Source of the DNA: an uncultured Pelagibacteraceae bacterium
GTDB lineage: Bacteria > Pseudomonadota > Alphaproteobacteria > Pelagibacterales > Pelagibacteraceae
Assembly (NCBI GenBank): GCA_902588315.1
Contig: CACIOP010000002.1
Span: 61,977 to 125,976 of the forward strand
Reading direction: 5' to 3'
DNA length: 64,000 bases
Below the pieces are notes generated by a model that did no database searches, had not been told where the DNA came from, and saw nothing but the letters and a program-made list of their open reading frames with translations. Both the position numbers and the translations under genes were made by a program. Shown here piece by piece: positions 20,703-29,558 of this stretch (position 1 is the stretch's first letter; each line of letters begins with the position of its first letter).

Positions 20703-21254
20703 ATGTTTGATGAGAAATCATACAGTCTTAAAATGGATAAAGCCATTGAGATATTCTCCAAAGAACTATCATCCTTACGGACTGGTAGAGCAAATGCTTC
20801 AATGTTGGATTTAATTAAAGTAGATGTTTATGGTCAACAAATGCCAATAAACCAAATCGGTAGCGTAACAACACCTGAACCAAGAATGATTAATATTCAA
20901 GTATGGGATTCAAACAATGTATCATTAGTGGATGCAGCTATTCAAAAATCAGATTTAGGTTTAAATCCTCAAATTGATGGTCAATTAATTAGATTGCCAG
21001 TTCCTGAACTTAACGAAGAAAGAAGAACTGAACTAAAGAAATTAATTAAGTCCATAGGTGAAAAATGTAAAGTTTCAATAAGAAATATAAGAAGAGAAGC
21101 AAACGAAGGTTTAAAAAAACTTTTAAAAGATAAAGAAATTGGTGAGGATGAAGAAAAAGTTTTTGAAAAAAAAGTTCAAAATATCACAGATAATCATATA
21201 AAATTAGTTGATGATAAAGTTTCTTCAAAAGAAAAAGAAATAATGACAATATGA
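20703..21254 (+). CDS. frr: Ribosome recycling factor
   Basis: Splits post-termination ribosomes together with EF-G. The 183-aa sequence contains LRTGRANASMLDLIKVDVYG, the proline-rich turn TTPEPRMINIQVWD and the long helical C-terminal half NIRREANEGLKKLLKDKEIGEDE, all typical, at full length. It starts immediately after the tsf stop and overlaps uppS by four bases (ATGA). Confidence 0.98.
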   Translation: MFDEKSYSLKMDKAIEIFSKELSSLRTGRANASMLDLIKVDVYGQQMPINQIGSVTTPEPRMINIQVWDSNNVSLVDAAIQKSDLGLNPQIDGQLIRLPVPELNEERRTELKKLIKSIGEKCKVSIRNIRREANEGLKKLLKDKEIGEDEEKVFEKKVQNITDNHIKLVDDKVSSKEKEIMTI

Positions 21255-21925
21255 ACCCTTTAAATCATGTAGCCATTATCATGGATGGTAATGGAAGGTG
21301 GGGCATGAGACATAAAAAATCCAGAACAGCAGGTCATAAAGAGGGACTGAAAACTGTAGAAAAGATTATAAAAGAAACAATAAAAAATAAAATAAATTTT
21401 CTGACTTTATTTGCATTTTCAACAGAAAACTGGAAAAGACCAAAAAAAGAAATAAGTTATTTATTTAATTTATTAGAAAATTTTCTATTAAATAGAATTC
21501 AAGATCTCCATAAGCAAAATATTAAACTTAAAATTTTAGGTTCTAAAAAATTTTCACCTAAATTAAACTCACTTTTAAATAGTTCTGAAAAAAAAACCTC
21601 TAAAAATAATAAATTACAAATTAATTTAGCATTAAATTATGGTTCTAAGTCAGAATTGATTAGTGCTTTTAAAAAAATCAACAAAAGTAAAAGTACTATT
21701 AGTGAAAAAAATATAGATAAAAATTTGCAGACAAAAAATATCCCTGATCCAGATTTATTAATTAGAACTGGTGATACTAAAAGATTAAGTAATTTTTTAT
21801 TATGGCAACTTGCTTATGCAGAAATCTTTTTTGAAAAAAAACTATGGCCTGCTTTTAATGAAAAAGATTTTAGAAGAATAATAATGGAATATAAAAAGAT
21901 AAAAAGAAATTTTGGTAAAATATAA
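21251..21925 (+). CDS. uppS: Undecaprenyl diphosphate synthase (cis-prenyltransferase)
   Basis: Adds isoprene units to farnesyl diphosphate to make the C55 lipid carrier for peptidoglycan and LPS. Motifs are the catalytic-Asp loop AIIMDGNGRWG, FSTENWKRP, and PDLLIRTGDTKRLSNFLLWQLAYAE (the common form is RTSGE; here RTGDT). The 224-aa length is slightly short but complete. It lies in the conserved frr-uppS-cdsA-dxr block and overlaps cdsA by one base. Confidence 0.95.
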   Translation: MNPLNHVAIIMDGNGRWGMRHKKSRTAGHKEGLKTVEKIIKETIKNKINFLTLFAFSTENWKRPKKEISYLFNLLENFLLNRIQDLHKQNIKLKILGSKKFSPKLNSLLNSSEKKTSKNNKLQINLALNYGSKSELISAFKKINKSKSTISEKNIDKNLQTKNIPDPDLLIRTGDTKRLSNFLLWQLAYAEIFFEKKLWPAFNEKDFRRIIMEYKKIKRNFGKI

Positions 21926-22593
21926 TGAACAATTTATCTCAAAGAACTATTACCTCAGTAATATTGTTGTTTATTCTATCAATAAGTCTATTCTTGAACA
22001 AATATATATGGTTATTTGGACTTATAATTTGTTCATTAGTGATATTTATTGAATTTAATAATCTAACAAAGAAAATTTGGAAAAAAGAAAAAAGCACATT
22101 AACCAGTGCAAATATATTATCACTACTATTTTTGATAATATTTATTTTTGTTGGATATGAAATTTATAGCAAACCTCCCAGCGGTTTACTTTTCATAATA
22201 TTAATTTGCATTTTTTCAGATACAGGTGGATATTTAGTTGGAAATTTGATTGGTGGAAAAAAATTAACAAAAATAAGCCCTAAAAAAACCATATCAGGAA
22301 GCGTTGGCTCATTTATTTTTTCACTTTTTCCAATACTGATTTTTTGGATCTATTTTCAAAATACACAAGACTCGAATTTTAGAACTGATAGCTATCTTAA
22401 ACTCATTCCTGTATGTTTATTTCTTTGTTTAATTTGTCAATTAGGTGATTTATTTATTTCATACTTTAAAAGAAAGGCAAATGTAAATGATACTGGTTCA
22501 ATATTACCTGGTCATGGTGGATTGTTAGATAGAATAGACGGTGTAATCTTTGTTTTACCAGCTGCTTATATAATAAATAAAATATTCTTTTAA
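21925..22593 (+). CDS. cdsA: Phosphatidate cytidylyltransferase
   Basis: Makes CDP-diacylglycerol from phosphatidic acid at the inner membrane, the branch point for all phospholipids. The 222-aa protein has about six hydrophobic segments and ends with the CTP-transferase signature, visible as ILPGHGGLLDRIDGVIFVLPAAY, preceded by FSDTGGYLVGNLIGGKK. It is shorter than E. coli CdsA (285 aa), with fewer N-terminal helices. Single-base overlaps link it to uppS and dxr. Confidence 0.95.
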   Translation: MNNLSQRTITSVILLFILSISLFLNKYIWLFGLIICSLVIFIEFNNLTKKIWKKEKSTLTSANILSLLFLIIFIFVGYEIYSKPPSGLLFIILICIFSDTGGYLVGNLIGGKKLTKISPKKTISGSVGSFIFSLFPILIFWIYFQNTQDSNFRTDSYLKLIPVCLFLCLICQLGDLFISYFKRKANVNDTGSILPGHGGLLDRIDGVIFVLPAAYIINKIFF

Positions 22594-23768
22594 TGTCAAA
22601 AAAAAAAATTGCAATATTAGGTTCAACTGGATCAATTGGTAAAACTTTAATCGATATAATTAAACAAGATAAAAAAAATTTCCAAATAATTTTGCTAACT
22701 GCTAAAAAAAATTACAAAGAATTATTAAAGCAATCAAAATTATTTAAAGTTAAAAATTTAATTATAACCAATCGTGAAAGTTTTTTAAAAATAAAGAAAA
22801 GCCCGTTTTCAAAAAAAATTAAAATTTTTAACTCATTTGACGAATATGAAAAAATTTTTAAAACAAAAGTCGATTATACAATGAGCTCAATAACTGGTAT
22901 TGATGGTTTAAAACCAACATTGAATATTATTAAATATAGTAAAAAAATAGTTATCGCTAATAAAGAGTCCATAATTTGTGGTTGGGGTTTAATAAATAAA
23001 GAATTAAAAAAAAATAAAACAGAATTCGTTCCTGTAGATTCTGAACACTTTTCATTGTGGTTTGGTTTAAGGAATATAAATACTGATATTGTAGAAAAAA
23101 TTTATTTAACAGCATCAGGTGGTCCTTTTTTTCTTACACCTTTAAAAAAAATAGAAAAAGTAAATCTAAAACAAGCTTTGAAACATCCAAATTGGAAAAT
23201 GGGAAATAAAATTTCAATAGACTCGGCAACAATGATAAATAAAATTTATGAGGTTATAGAAGCAAAAAATATTTTTGATATTTCCTATAATAAAATTAAG
23301 ATTTTAATCCATCCTAAATCCTACATTCATGCAATTATTAAATTTCAAAACGGATTAATTAAAATTATTGCTCATGACACTACAATGAAGATACCAATTT
23401 TTAATACTCTTTTTCTAAATAATAAAAAAAAAATAAAATCAGATAAAGTGAAAATTAAATTATTGAACAACTTAAATTTTAATAAAGTTAATCTCAAAAG
23501 ATATCCTATGATAAAAATATTAGATAATTTACCAAACAAACATTCACTTTATGAAACTGTTATAGTTTCTGCAAATGATGCTCTTGTTGATTTATTTCTT
23601 AAAAAAAAAATTAAATTTACAGATATACAATTAAAGTTATTTAAATTAATTAAAAATAAAGAATTTACAAAATATAAAAAGATTTATCCTAATAAATTAA
23701 AAGATATTCTTGAATTAAATAAATATGTTCGTTCAAAAATTAACAAAAAAGTGTATAAAATCGACTAA
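22593..23768 (+). CDS. dxr: 1-deoxy-D-xylulose 5-phosphate reductoisomerase
   Basis: Second step of the MEP isoprenoid pathway, converting DXP to MEP with NADPH. The 391-aa protein shows the nucleotide-binding GSTGSIGKTLIDII at the N-terminus, NKESIICGWGLI, the metal-binding VPVDSEHFSLW, TASGGPF and MINKIYEVIEAKNIF. It is unusually lysine/isoleucine-rich but every key motif is intact. The fused ispDF gene at 45530-46630 supplies later steps of the same pathway. bamA follows directly, with no rseP between. Confidence 0.97.
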   Translation: MSKKKIAILGSTGSIGKTLIDIIKQDKKNFQIILLTAKKNYKELLKQSKLFKVKNLIITNRESFLKIKKSPFSKKIKIFNSFDEYEKIFKTKVDYTMSSITGIDGLKPTLNIIKYSKKIVIANKESIICGWGLINKELKKNKTEFVPVDSEHFSLWFGLRNINTDIVEKIYLTASGGPFFLTPLKKIEKVNLKQALKHPNWKMGNKISIDSATMINKIYEVIEAKNIFDISYNKIKILIHPKSYIHAIIKFQNGLIKIIAHDTTMKIPIFNTLFLNNKKKIKSDKVKIKLLNNLNFNKVNLKRYPMIKILDNLPNKHSLYETVIVSANDALVDLFLKKKIKFTDIQLKLFKLIKNKEFTKYKKIYPNKLKDILELNKYVRSKINKKVYKID

Positions 23769-26008
23769 TGTTTAAAATCTACAAAATCATCGTAGCTTTA
23801 ATATTTTCATTAACAATATTCTCATCATTTTCATACTCAGAAATTGCAAAAAAAATTGAGGTCAAGGGAAATGATAGAATATCCACAGAAACTATTATTT
23901 TGTTTTCACAAGTTAAAGTTAATGACAATATAAGTCAAATAGAGCTAAATAATATAATTAAAAATTTATTTGAAACAAATTATTTCAAAAATGTTGAAGC
24001 ATCCATTGTAGATAACAAATTAGTTATAATAGTTGATGAAAATTCTATTATTGGAAATATCGATTTTGAAGGGGTAAAATCTAAAAGAATCCAAGAATTA
24101 ATTAAAAAAAATATTTCACTTAAATCAAGGTCTTCTTTTAATGAAGTCATTTTGAAAAGCGATGAAATAAAAATTTATGAAATTTTAAGAGACCAAGGAT
24201 ATTATTTTGCTAATGTAGAAATTTTTTCAGAGGATAAATCAAAAAATATTGTTGATATAATATTTAAAATTGATTTAGGTGACAAAACAAAAATAAGCAA
24301 AATTACTTTTACAGGTGATAAGTTTTTTAAAGATAAAAAATTAAAATCAATTATTATTAGTGAAGAATATAAACCATGGAAATTTATTTCTGGTAAAAAA
24401 TATTTAAAAGAGGAAAATGTTAACTTTGATAAAAGATTACTTAGAAATTTTTATTTAAATAAAGGGTTTTATAATGTTGTTATAAATTCATCTTTTGCAA
24501 AAATTAATGATGAAAATAATTTTGAATTAATATTTAATATTAATGCCAATGAAAAATATTATTTTGATAATATTTCTTTGAATCTCCCTCTAGATTTTAA
24601 TAAAGAAAATTATTCAGAAATATTTAATATATTTAATAATCTGAAAAATAAACCATATTCAATATCTAGAATAGAAAAATTAATTAATGCAATAGATAAA
24701 ATTAGTACAAATGAACAATTTGAGTCTACAAAATCAGTCGTTGAAGAAAATATAATTGGTAACAAAATTAATTTGATTTTTTCAGTAGAAGAATCAGAAA
24801 AAATTATTGTAAAAAAAATCAATATACTTGGAAACAATGTAACTAAAGAAGATGTTTTAAGAAATCAATTAGAACTTGATGAAGGGGATCCTTATAATGA
24901 TATCCTTGCAACTAAATCTATTAATAATTTAAAAAGCTTGAACTTTTTTAAAACCGTAGATTTGGATGTTGTAGATGCTGAAAAGGGTTTTAAAGAAATG
25001 AATATTTCTGTCACCGAAAAACCTACTGGCGAAATCATGGCTGGAGCTGGTGTAGGAACGTCAGGTGCTACTATGGCTTTTGCAGTTAAAGAAAATAATT
25101 ATTTAGGCAAAGGAATTGGGTTGGAGGCAAATTTAACTTTGACAGAAGACTCTATAAAAGGGTTGTTTTCAATGGAAAATCCTAATTATAATAATTCAGA
25201 CAAATCTATAAGAACAAGTTTTCAGGCTACTGAAATTAATAAATTATCTGATTTTGGATACAAAACAAATAAAACTGGATTTTCAATTGGCACTGGCTTT
25301 GAGTATTATAATGATTTAAATCTTGGACTAGGTTTTAGCACTTTCGTTGAAAAAATTGAAGCCGATTCTAAAGCGTCAACAAGACAAAAAAATCAAGCAG
25401 GTAATTATTTTGATACCTTTGTTAATTTTGAGTTTGATTATGATAAACGTGATCAAAGATTTCAACCATCAGATGGTTTTTTAAGTAATTACTCTTTGAA
25501 TCTACCTATAATTAGTGACTCAGCCACACTTACTAATAGATATGTTTTTAATAATTATTATGAATATCTAGAAAAAAATGTTTTAAAGACATCAATTTAT
25601 TTAAAATCAAGCAACTCACTTACAGGTGAGAATGTTAAACTTTCAGAAAGAAATTATATACCAAGTAAAAGATTGAGAGGGTTTGAATATGGAAAAGTTG
25701 GGGCAAAAGATGGTGAAGATTATATAGGAGGAAATTTTGTAAGTACTTTAAATATTTCAACCACCCTACCACAGGTTATGGAAAATGTTCAATCAACAGA
25801 TTTTTCAATATTTCTTGATGTAGCAAACATGTGGGGTGTAGATTACGATTCAAGTTTAGATGACTCAAAAATAAGAAGTTCGATAGGTTTAGGTTTAGAT
25901 TGGTTTAGTCCAGTGGGTCCAATTAATTTCTCTTTATCACAACCTATGACCAAAAGCTCAAATGATAAAACAGAAACTTTTAGATTTAATCTTGGAACTA
26001 CTTTTTAA
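23768..26008 (+). CDS. bamA: Outer membrane protein assembly factor BamA
   Basis: Core of the machine that inserts beta-barrel proteins into the outer membrane. The 746-aa precursor starts with a signal peptide (MFKIYKIIVALIFSLTIFSS, cleavage after about residue 25), then five POTRA-type repeats to roughly residue 420, then the barrel. LRGFEYGKVG near residue 640 is the conserved L6-loop RGF motif, and the protein ends with the aromatic terminal residue expected of barrel proteins (FRFNLGTTF). It is followed by skp in the usual order. Confidence 0.96.
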   Translation: MFKIYKIIVALIFSLTIFSSFSYSEIAKKIEVKGNDRISTETIILFSQVKVNDNISQIELNNIIKNLFETNYFKNVEASIVDNKLVIIVDENSIIGNIDFEGVKSKRIQELIKKNISLKSRSSFNEVILKSDEIKIYEILRDQGYYFANVEIFSEDKSKNIVDIIFKIDLGDKTKISKITFTGDKFFKDKKLKSIIISEEYKPWKFISGKKYLKEENVNFDKRLLRNFYLNKGFYNVVINSSFAKINDENNFELIFNINANEKYYFDNISLNLPLDFNKENYSEIFNIFNNLKNKPYSISRIEKLINAIDKISTNEQFESTKSVVEENIIGNKINLIFSVEESEKIIVKKINILGNNVTKEDVLRNQLELDEGDPYNDILATKSINNLKSLNFFKTVDLDVVDAEKGFKEMNISVTEKPTGEIMAGAGVGTSGATMAFAVKENNYLGKGIGLEANLTLTEDSIKGLFSMENPNYNNSDKSIRTSFQATEINKLSDFGYKTNKTGFSIGTGFEYYNDLNLGLGFSTFVEKIEADSKASTRQKNQAGNYFDTFVNFEFDYDKRDQRFQPSDGFLSNYSLNLPIISDSATLTNRYVFNNYYEYLEKNVLKTSIYLKSSNSLTGENVKLSERNYIPSKRLRGFEYGKVGAKDGEDYIGGNFVSTLNISTTLPQVMENVQSTDFSIFLDVANMWGVDYDSSLDDSKIRSSIGLGLDWFSPVGPINFSLSQPMTKSSNDKTETFRFNLGTTF

Positions 26009-26517
26009 TGAAAAAAAAATTTAGCGTTTATATAGTAACTTTATTGGTATTATTTATGACCAACGTAAAAGCAGAAAACGCTATTACTTTTTTAAATTTA
26101 GAATATGTTCTTAACAATAGTGTTTCAGGTAAGGTCATTATAAATGAAATAAATTTGTTAAAAAAAACAAATGAGGAAAATTTTAATAATTTAAGTGTAA
26201 AAATTAAAAAAAAAGAACAAGATTTATTGAATAAAAAAAATATTTTATCTGAAGAGGATTTTAATATAAATTTATCAAATTTAAAAAAAGAAATTTCTGA
26301 ATTTAACCAAAAAAGAAATAAACAAATATCAGTTTATGAAAACACTAGAAAAGAAATGTTGGATAATTATTTAAAAAAAATTACACCAATTATTCAAGAC
26401 TATATAATTAAAAATTCAATTTCAATTGTACTTAATCAAAAGGATATATTTATTGGAAACAAGAAAAATGACATTACTTTAGATATAGTAAAATTAGTAG
26501 ATCAAAAAATTAAATGA
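26008..26517 (+). CDS. skp: Periplasmic chaperone Skp/OmpH family
   Basis: Probably a holdase carrying unfolded outer-membrane proteins to BamA. The 169-aa product has a signal peptide (MKKKFSVYIVTLLVLFMTNVKA), a short beta segment ITFLNLEYVLNNS, a long lysine-rich helical hairpin (about residues 45-125) and a C-terminal strand region, which is the Skp architecture. Sequence identity to E. coli Skp looks low, so the call rests on shape and position between bamA and the lpx genes. Confidence 0.85.
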   Translation: MKKKFSVYIVTLLVLFMTNVKAENAITFLNLEYVLNNSVSGKVIINEINLLKKTNEENFNNLSVKIKKKEQDLLNKKNILSEEDFNINLSNLKKEISEFNQKRNKQISVYENTRKEMLDNYLKKITPIIQDYIIKNSISIVLNQKDIFIGNKKNDITLDIVKLVDQKIK

Positions 26518-26960
26518 ATAAATTAGATAAATCACAGATAATATCATTATTACCTCACAGAGAACCAATGTTACTCATTGATGAGTTATATGACATTAAA
26601 AAACTATCTTCTGCCACAGCTGTAGTTAATGTTAAAAAAGATAGTTTTTTTGTACAAGGACACTTTCCTGATAACCCTGTTATGCCTGGTGTGCTTATAG
26701 TAGAATCTTTTGGTCAAGCAGCTGCTGCTCTTACAGCTCATGGACTTGATAGATCAACTTATGAAAATAAATTAGTATTTTTAATGGGTGTTGAGAAAGC
26801 AAGATTTAGAAACCCAGTTATACCAGATTGCAAACTTTTATTAAAAATTGCAGCGATCAGATCTCATGGTCGTGTTTGGAAATATAAAGGTGAAGCATTT
26901 GTTGATGAAAAAAAAATGGCTGATGCTGTATGGTCTGCAACCATTGTAGATAAGAAATAA
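26514..26960 (+). CDS. fabZ: 3-hydroxyacyl-[acyl-carrier-protein] dehydratase FabZ
   Basis: Dehydrates 3-hydroxyacyl-ACP in fatty acid elongation, balancing precursor flow with lipid A synthesis. The 148-aa protein has LLPHREPMLLIDEL, the catalytic-histidine motif GHFPDNPVMPGVLIVES and the later FLMGVEKARFRNPVIPDC. It overlaps skp by four bases. Here it precedes lpxD, whereas many bacteria have lpxD-fabZ-lpxA. Confidence 0.97.
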   Translation: MNKLDKSQIISLLPHREPMLLIDELYDIKKLSSATAVVNVKKDSFFVQGHFPDNPVMPGVLIVESFGQAAAALTAHGLDRSTYENKLVFLMGVEKARFRNPVIPDCKLLLKIAAIRSHGRVWKYKGEAFVDEKKMADAVWSATIVDKK

Positions 26961-26986
26961 ATAGCAATAAATATTGATAACTTATT

Positions 26987-27000
26987 CCAAATTGCTTTGG
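26987..27000 (+). other. Small hairpin in the gap before lpxD
   Basis: CCAAA at 26987-26991 and TTTGG at 26996-27000 form a 5-bp stem with a TTGC loop, 11 bases before the chosen lpxD ATG. The 51-base gap (26961-27011) is the only sizeable one inside the rpsB-lpxB run. No T-run follows, so it is not a terminator. It may be chance. Confidence 0.3.
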
Positions 27001-27011
27001 TAAAAGCAGTT

Positions 27012-27989
27012 ATGCCTAATCCTTTTTTTAAAAATAATGGACCGGTGAAGGTTTCTGAAATTATTAAATTTTTAAATTTAAATGATAAAAATATTGATCA
27101 AGATAAACAAATTTACGATATCAAAGATCTTTCTTCATCCACTGATAAAGATATAACCTTTTTTCACTCAAAAAAATATAGAGATATTGCTAAAAAAACT
27201 AAAGCGTCTTTTTGTCTAACTACAGATGCTTTAAAACACGATCTACCTGAAAACTGTTTAGCTCTAATTGTTGAAAATGTTTTGGTTTCTACTTCAAAAA
27301 TTACATCTATATTTTATCCAGATTCAATAAATGATAATTTTGATGAAACTGTTAAATTTTCTAACGAAACAGATTTTAAAGATAAAGTTAATTTTGGAAA
27401 AAATGTTTTAATTGGAAACAATGTATCAATCGGCACTAATTGTAAGATTGGACATAATACTATTATAGAAAAAAATGTTATTATTGGTGATAATTGTTCG
27501 ATTGGATCAAATAATATTATTAGAAACACTTTAATAAAAAACAATGTGAAAATTTTAGATAATTGCTCTATTGGCAAACATGGTTTTGGTTTTTTTCCAA
27601 TTAAGAATAAAAATTTAAGATACCCACACATAGGAATAGTTTTAATAGAGGATAACTGCGAAATAGGATGTGGCGCAACTATTGATAGAGGATCAATGTC
27701 TAATACTGTAATAGGTAGAAATACTTATTTAGATAATCAAATACATATTGCTCACAATGTTAAAATTGGTGAAAATTCTATTATAGCTGGTCAAGTAGGA
27801 ATAGCTGGAAGTTCTGTATTAGGTAATAATGTTAAAATTGGTGGCCAAGCTGGAATATCAGGGCACCTTAAAATCGGAAACAACGTAGAAATTGGAGGTG
27901 GTTCTGGAGTTATTAGAGATATTCCTGATAACACAAAAGTAATGGGCTACCCAGCAAAAAATATTAGAGAATTTTTAAGAAATAATTAA
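27012..27989 (+). CDS. lpxD: UDP-3-O-(3-hydroxyacyl)glucosamine N-acyltransferase
   Basis: Third enzyme of lipid A synthesis, adding the N-linked acyl chain. An N-terminal uridine-binding domain (to about residue 100) is followed by many hexapeptide repeats of the left-handed beta-helix ([18 protein letters not shown] and so on), with the catalytic-His region [12 protein letters not shown]. The frame is open from a TTG at 26997, but I choose the ATG at 27012 (MPNPFFKNN), giving 325 aa. It overlaps lpxA by one base. Confidence 0.95.
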   Translation: MPNPFFKNNGPVKVSEIIKFLNLNDKNIDQDKQIYDIKDLSSSTDKDITFFHSKKYRDIAKKTKASFCLTTDALKHDLPENCLALIVENVLVSTSKITSIFYPDSINDNFDETVKFSNETDFKDKVNFGKNVLIGNNVSIGTNCKIGHNTIIEKNVIIGDNCSIGSNNIIRNTLIKNNVKILDNCSIGKHGFGFFPIKNKNLRYPHIGIVLIEDNCEIGCGATIDRGSMSNTVIGRNTYLDNQIHIAHNVKIGENSIIAGQVGIAGSSVLGNNVKIGGQAGISGHLKIGNNVEIGGGSGVIRDIPDNTKVMGYPAKNIREFLRNN

Positions 27990-28771
27990 TGATACATAAA
28001 ACAGCTATAATTGACTCAAAAGCTAAGCTTTCTAAAAATGTAAAAATTGGTCCTTATGCTATTATAGGTCCAAATGTTGAAATTGACGAAGAAACAGAAA
28101 TTCAATCCCATGTTAATATTACAGGTAATACTAAAATTGGAAAAAATAATAAAATTTATCCATTTGCCTCAATAGGTAATGATCCACAAGATCTAAAATT
28201 TCAAGGCGAAGAAACAAAATTAGAGATTGGTAATAATAATAAAATTAGAGAATATGTAACAATTAATCCAGGAACAGAAGGCGGTGGAGGATTAACAAAG
28301 ATTGGTAACAACTGTTTGTTCATGGTCTCAGCTCATATCGCACATGATTGTTTTGTAGGAAATAATGTAATTCTAGCCAACAATGTACCATTAGGAGGTC
28401 ATGCTTACATTGATGATAATGCAATTATCGGAGGTAACTCGGCTGTTCAACAATTTACTAGAGTAGGTAAGTCAGCAATGATAGGTGGGATGTGTGGTGT
28501 GGTAAGAGATATAATTCCTTATGGCATAGCGCACGGCAATAGGAGTATTTTACAAGGACTGAATTTAATTGGTTTAAGAAGAAAAAATATTTCAAATAAA
28601 GAAATAATGACTCTAAGCGACGCTTATAAAGAGATTTTTAAAAGTGAAAATTTAACAGAGAATTTAAGCAGTTTACCAAAAAATTTTAAAAACAATAAAT
28701 TAGTTTCAGAAGTAGTTGACTTTATAGAAAAGGATAAGAAAAGACCAATTTGTACTCCTTTTTCAAAATAA
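27989..28771 (+). CDS. lpxA: UDP-N-acetylglucosamine O-acyltransferase
   Basis: First enzyme of lipid A synthesis, adding a 3-hydroxyacyl chain to UDP-GlcNAc. The 260-aa protein opens with IHKTAIIDSKAKLSKNVKIGPYAIIGP, has the hexapeptide-repeat helix, GNDPQDLKFQGEET, and the catalytic histidine in MVSAHIAHDC. NRSILQGLNLIGLRR marks the C-terminal helical domain. Length matches E. coli (262). It lies in the fabZ-lpxD-lpxA-lpxI-lpxB cluster. Confidence 0.97.
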   Translation: MIHKTAIIDSKAKLSKNVKIGPYAIIGPNVEIDEETEIQSHVNITGNTKIGKNNKIYPFASIGNDPQDLKFQGEETKLEIGNNNKIREYVTINPGTEGGGGLTKIGNNCLFMVSAHIAHDCFVGNNVILANNVPLGGHAYIDDNAIIGGNSAVQQFTRVGKSAMIGGMCGVVRDIIPYGIAHGNRSILQGLNLIGLRRKNISNKEIMTLSDAYKEIFKSENLTENLSSLPKNFKNNKLVSEVVDFIEKDKKRPICTPFSK

Positions 28772-28772
28772 A

Positions 28773-29558
28773 ATGATAGGTTTATTTTTAGGTGACACAG
28801 ATTTTTCAGAGATAGTTTTAAAAAAAATAAAAAAACAAAAAATAAAATATTTCATTATAGATTTTTCAAAAAACAATAAATTTCAAAAAGATAAAAATTC
28901 TTTTAGAATAAGTATTGGAAAGTTTGGGAAAATTATAAATTTAATCAAACACAAGAAATGTAAAAGAGTTTTGTTTGCAGGTAAAATTTCAAAACCAAAT
29001 TTTTCCTCTTTGAGGTTAGATTTTAAAGGTATTTATTATATGCCAAGTGTAATTAGAGCTGCAAAAATAGGTGATGCAGCTATAATTAAATCAATAATAA
29101 AAATTTTAAACAACGAAGGAATAAAAGTCATAAGCTCTATATTTTTTAATCCAGAACTATCTTTAAAGAAAGGTTGCTACACTCAACTAAGGCCTAATAA
29201 ACAAGATTTGATTTCAATTAAAAAAGGGAAATTTTTTTTTAATAAAACTAAAAGTCTAGATCACATTCAAGCGTTAGTAGTTAAAGGAGATAAAATTTTA
29301 GCTATAGAAGGAAAAGAGGGTACAAAAATGATGTTATCAACATTAAAAAAAAAATCAGATGGTATTTTAATTAAATTACCAAAAAAAAAACAAGATTTGA
29401 GAATGGATTTACCAACAATTGGTTTACAAACTCTTAAGGATATTAAAAAAAAAGGCTTACGAGGTGTAGTTTTACAATCTAAAAAAAATATTTTTCTGGA
29501 TAAGTCTGAATGCATTCAATTTGCTAATAAAAACAAGATATTTATTAATATTATATGA
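28773..29558 (+). CDS. lpxI: UDP-2,3-diacylglucosamine pyrophosphatase LpxI
   Basis: Hydrolyses UDP-2,3-diacylglucosamine to lipid X plus UMP. The 261-aa protein belongs to the LpxI (DUF1009) family, which replaces the unrelated LpxH in alphaproteobacteria. Recognisable stretches are RVLFAGKISKP, SLDHIQALVVKGDKILAIEGKEGT and the C-terminal RMDLPTIGLQTL, which carries the family's conserved aspartate. It sits between lpxA and lpxB and overlaps lpxB by four bases. Confidence 0.95.
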   Translation: MIGLFLGDTDFSEIVLKKIKKQKIKYFIIDFSKNNKFQKDKNSFRISIGKFGKIINLIKHKKCKRVLFAGKISKPNFSSLRLDFKGIYYMPSVIRAAKIGDAAIIKSIIKILNNEGIKVISSIFFNPELSLKKGCYTQLRPNKQDLISIKKGKFFFNKTKSLDHIQALVVKGDKILAIEGKEGTKMMLSTLKKKSDGILIKLPKKKQDLRMDLPTIGLQTLKDIKKKGLRGVVLQSKKNIFLDKSECIQFANKNKIFINII

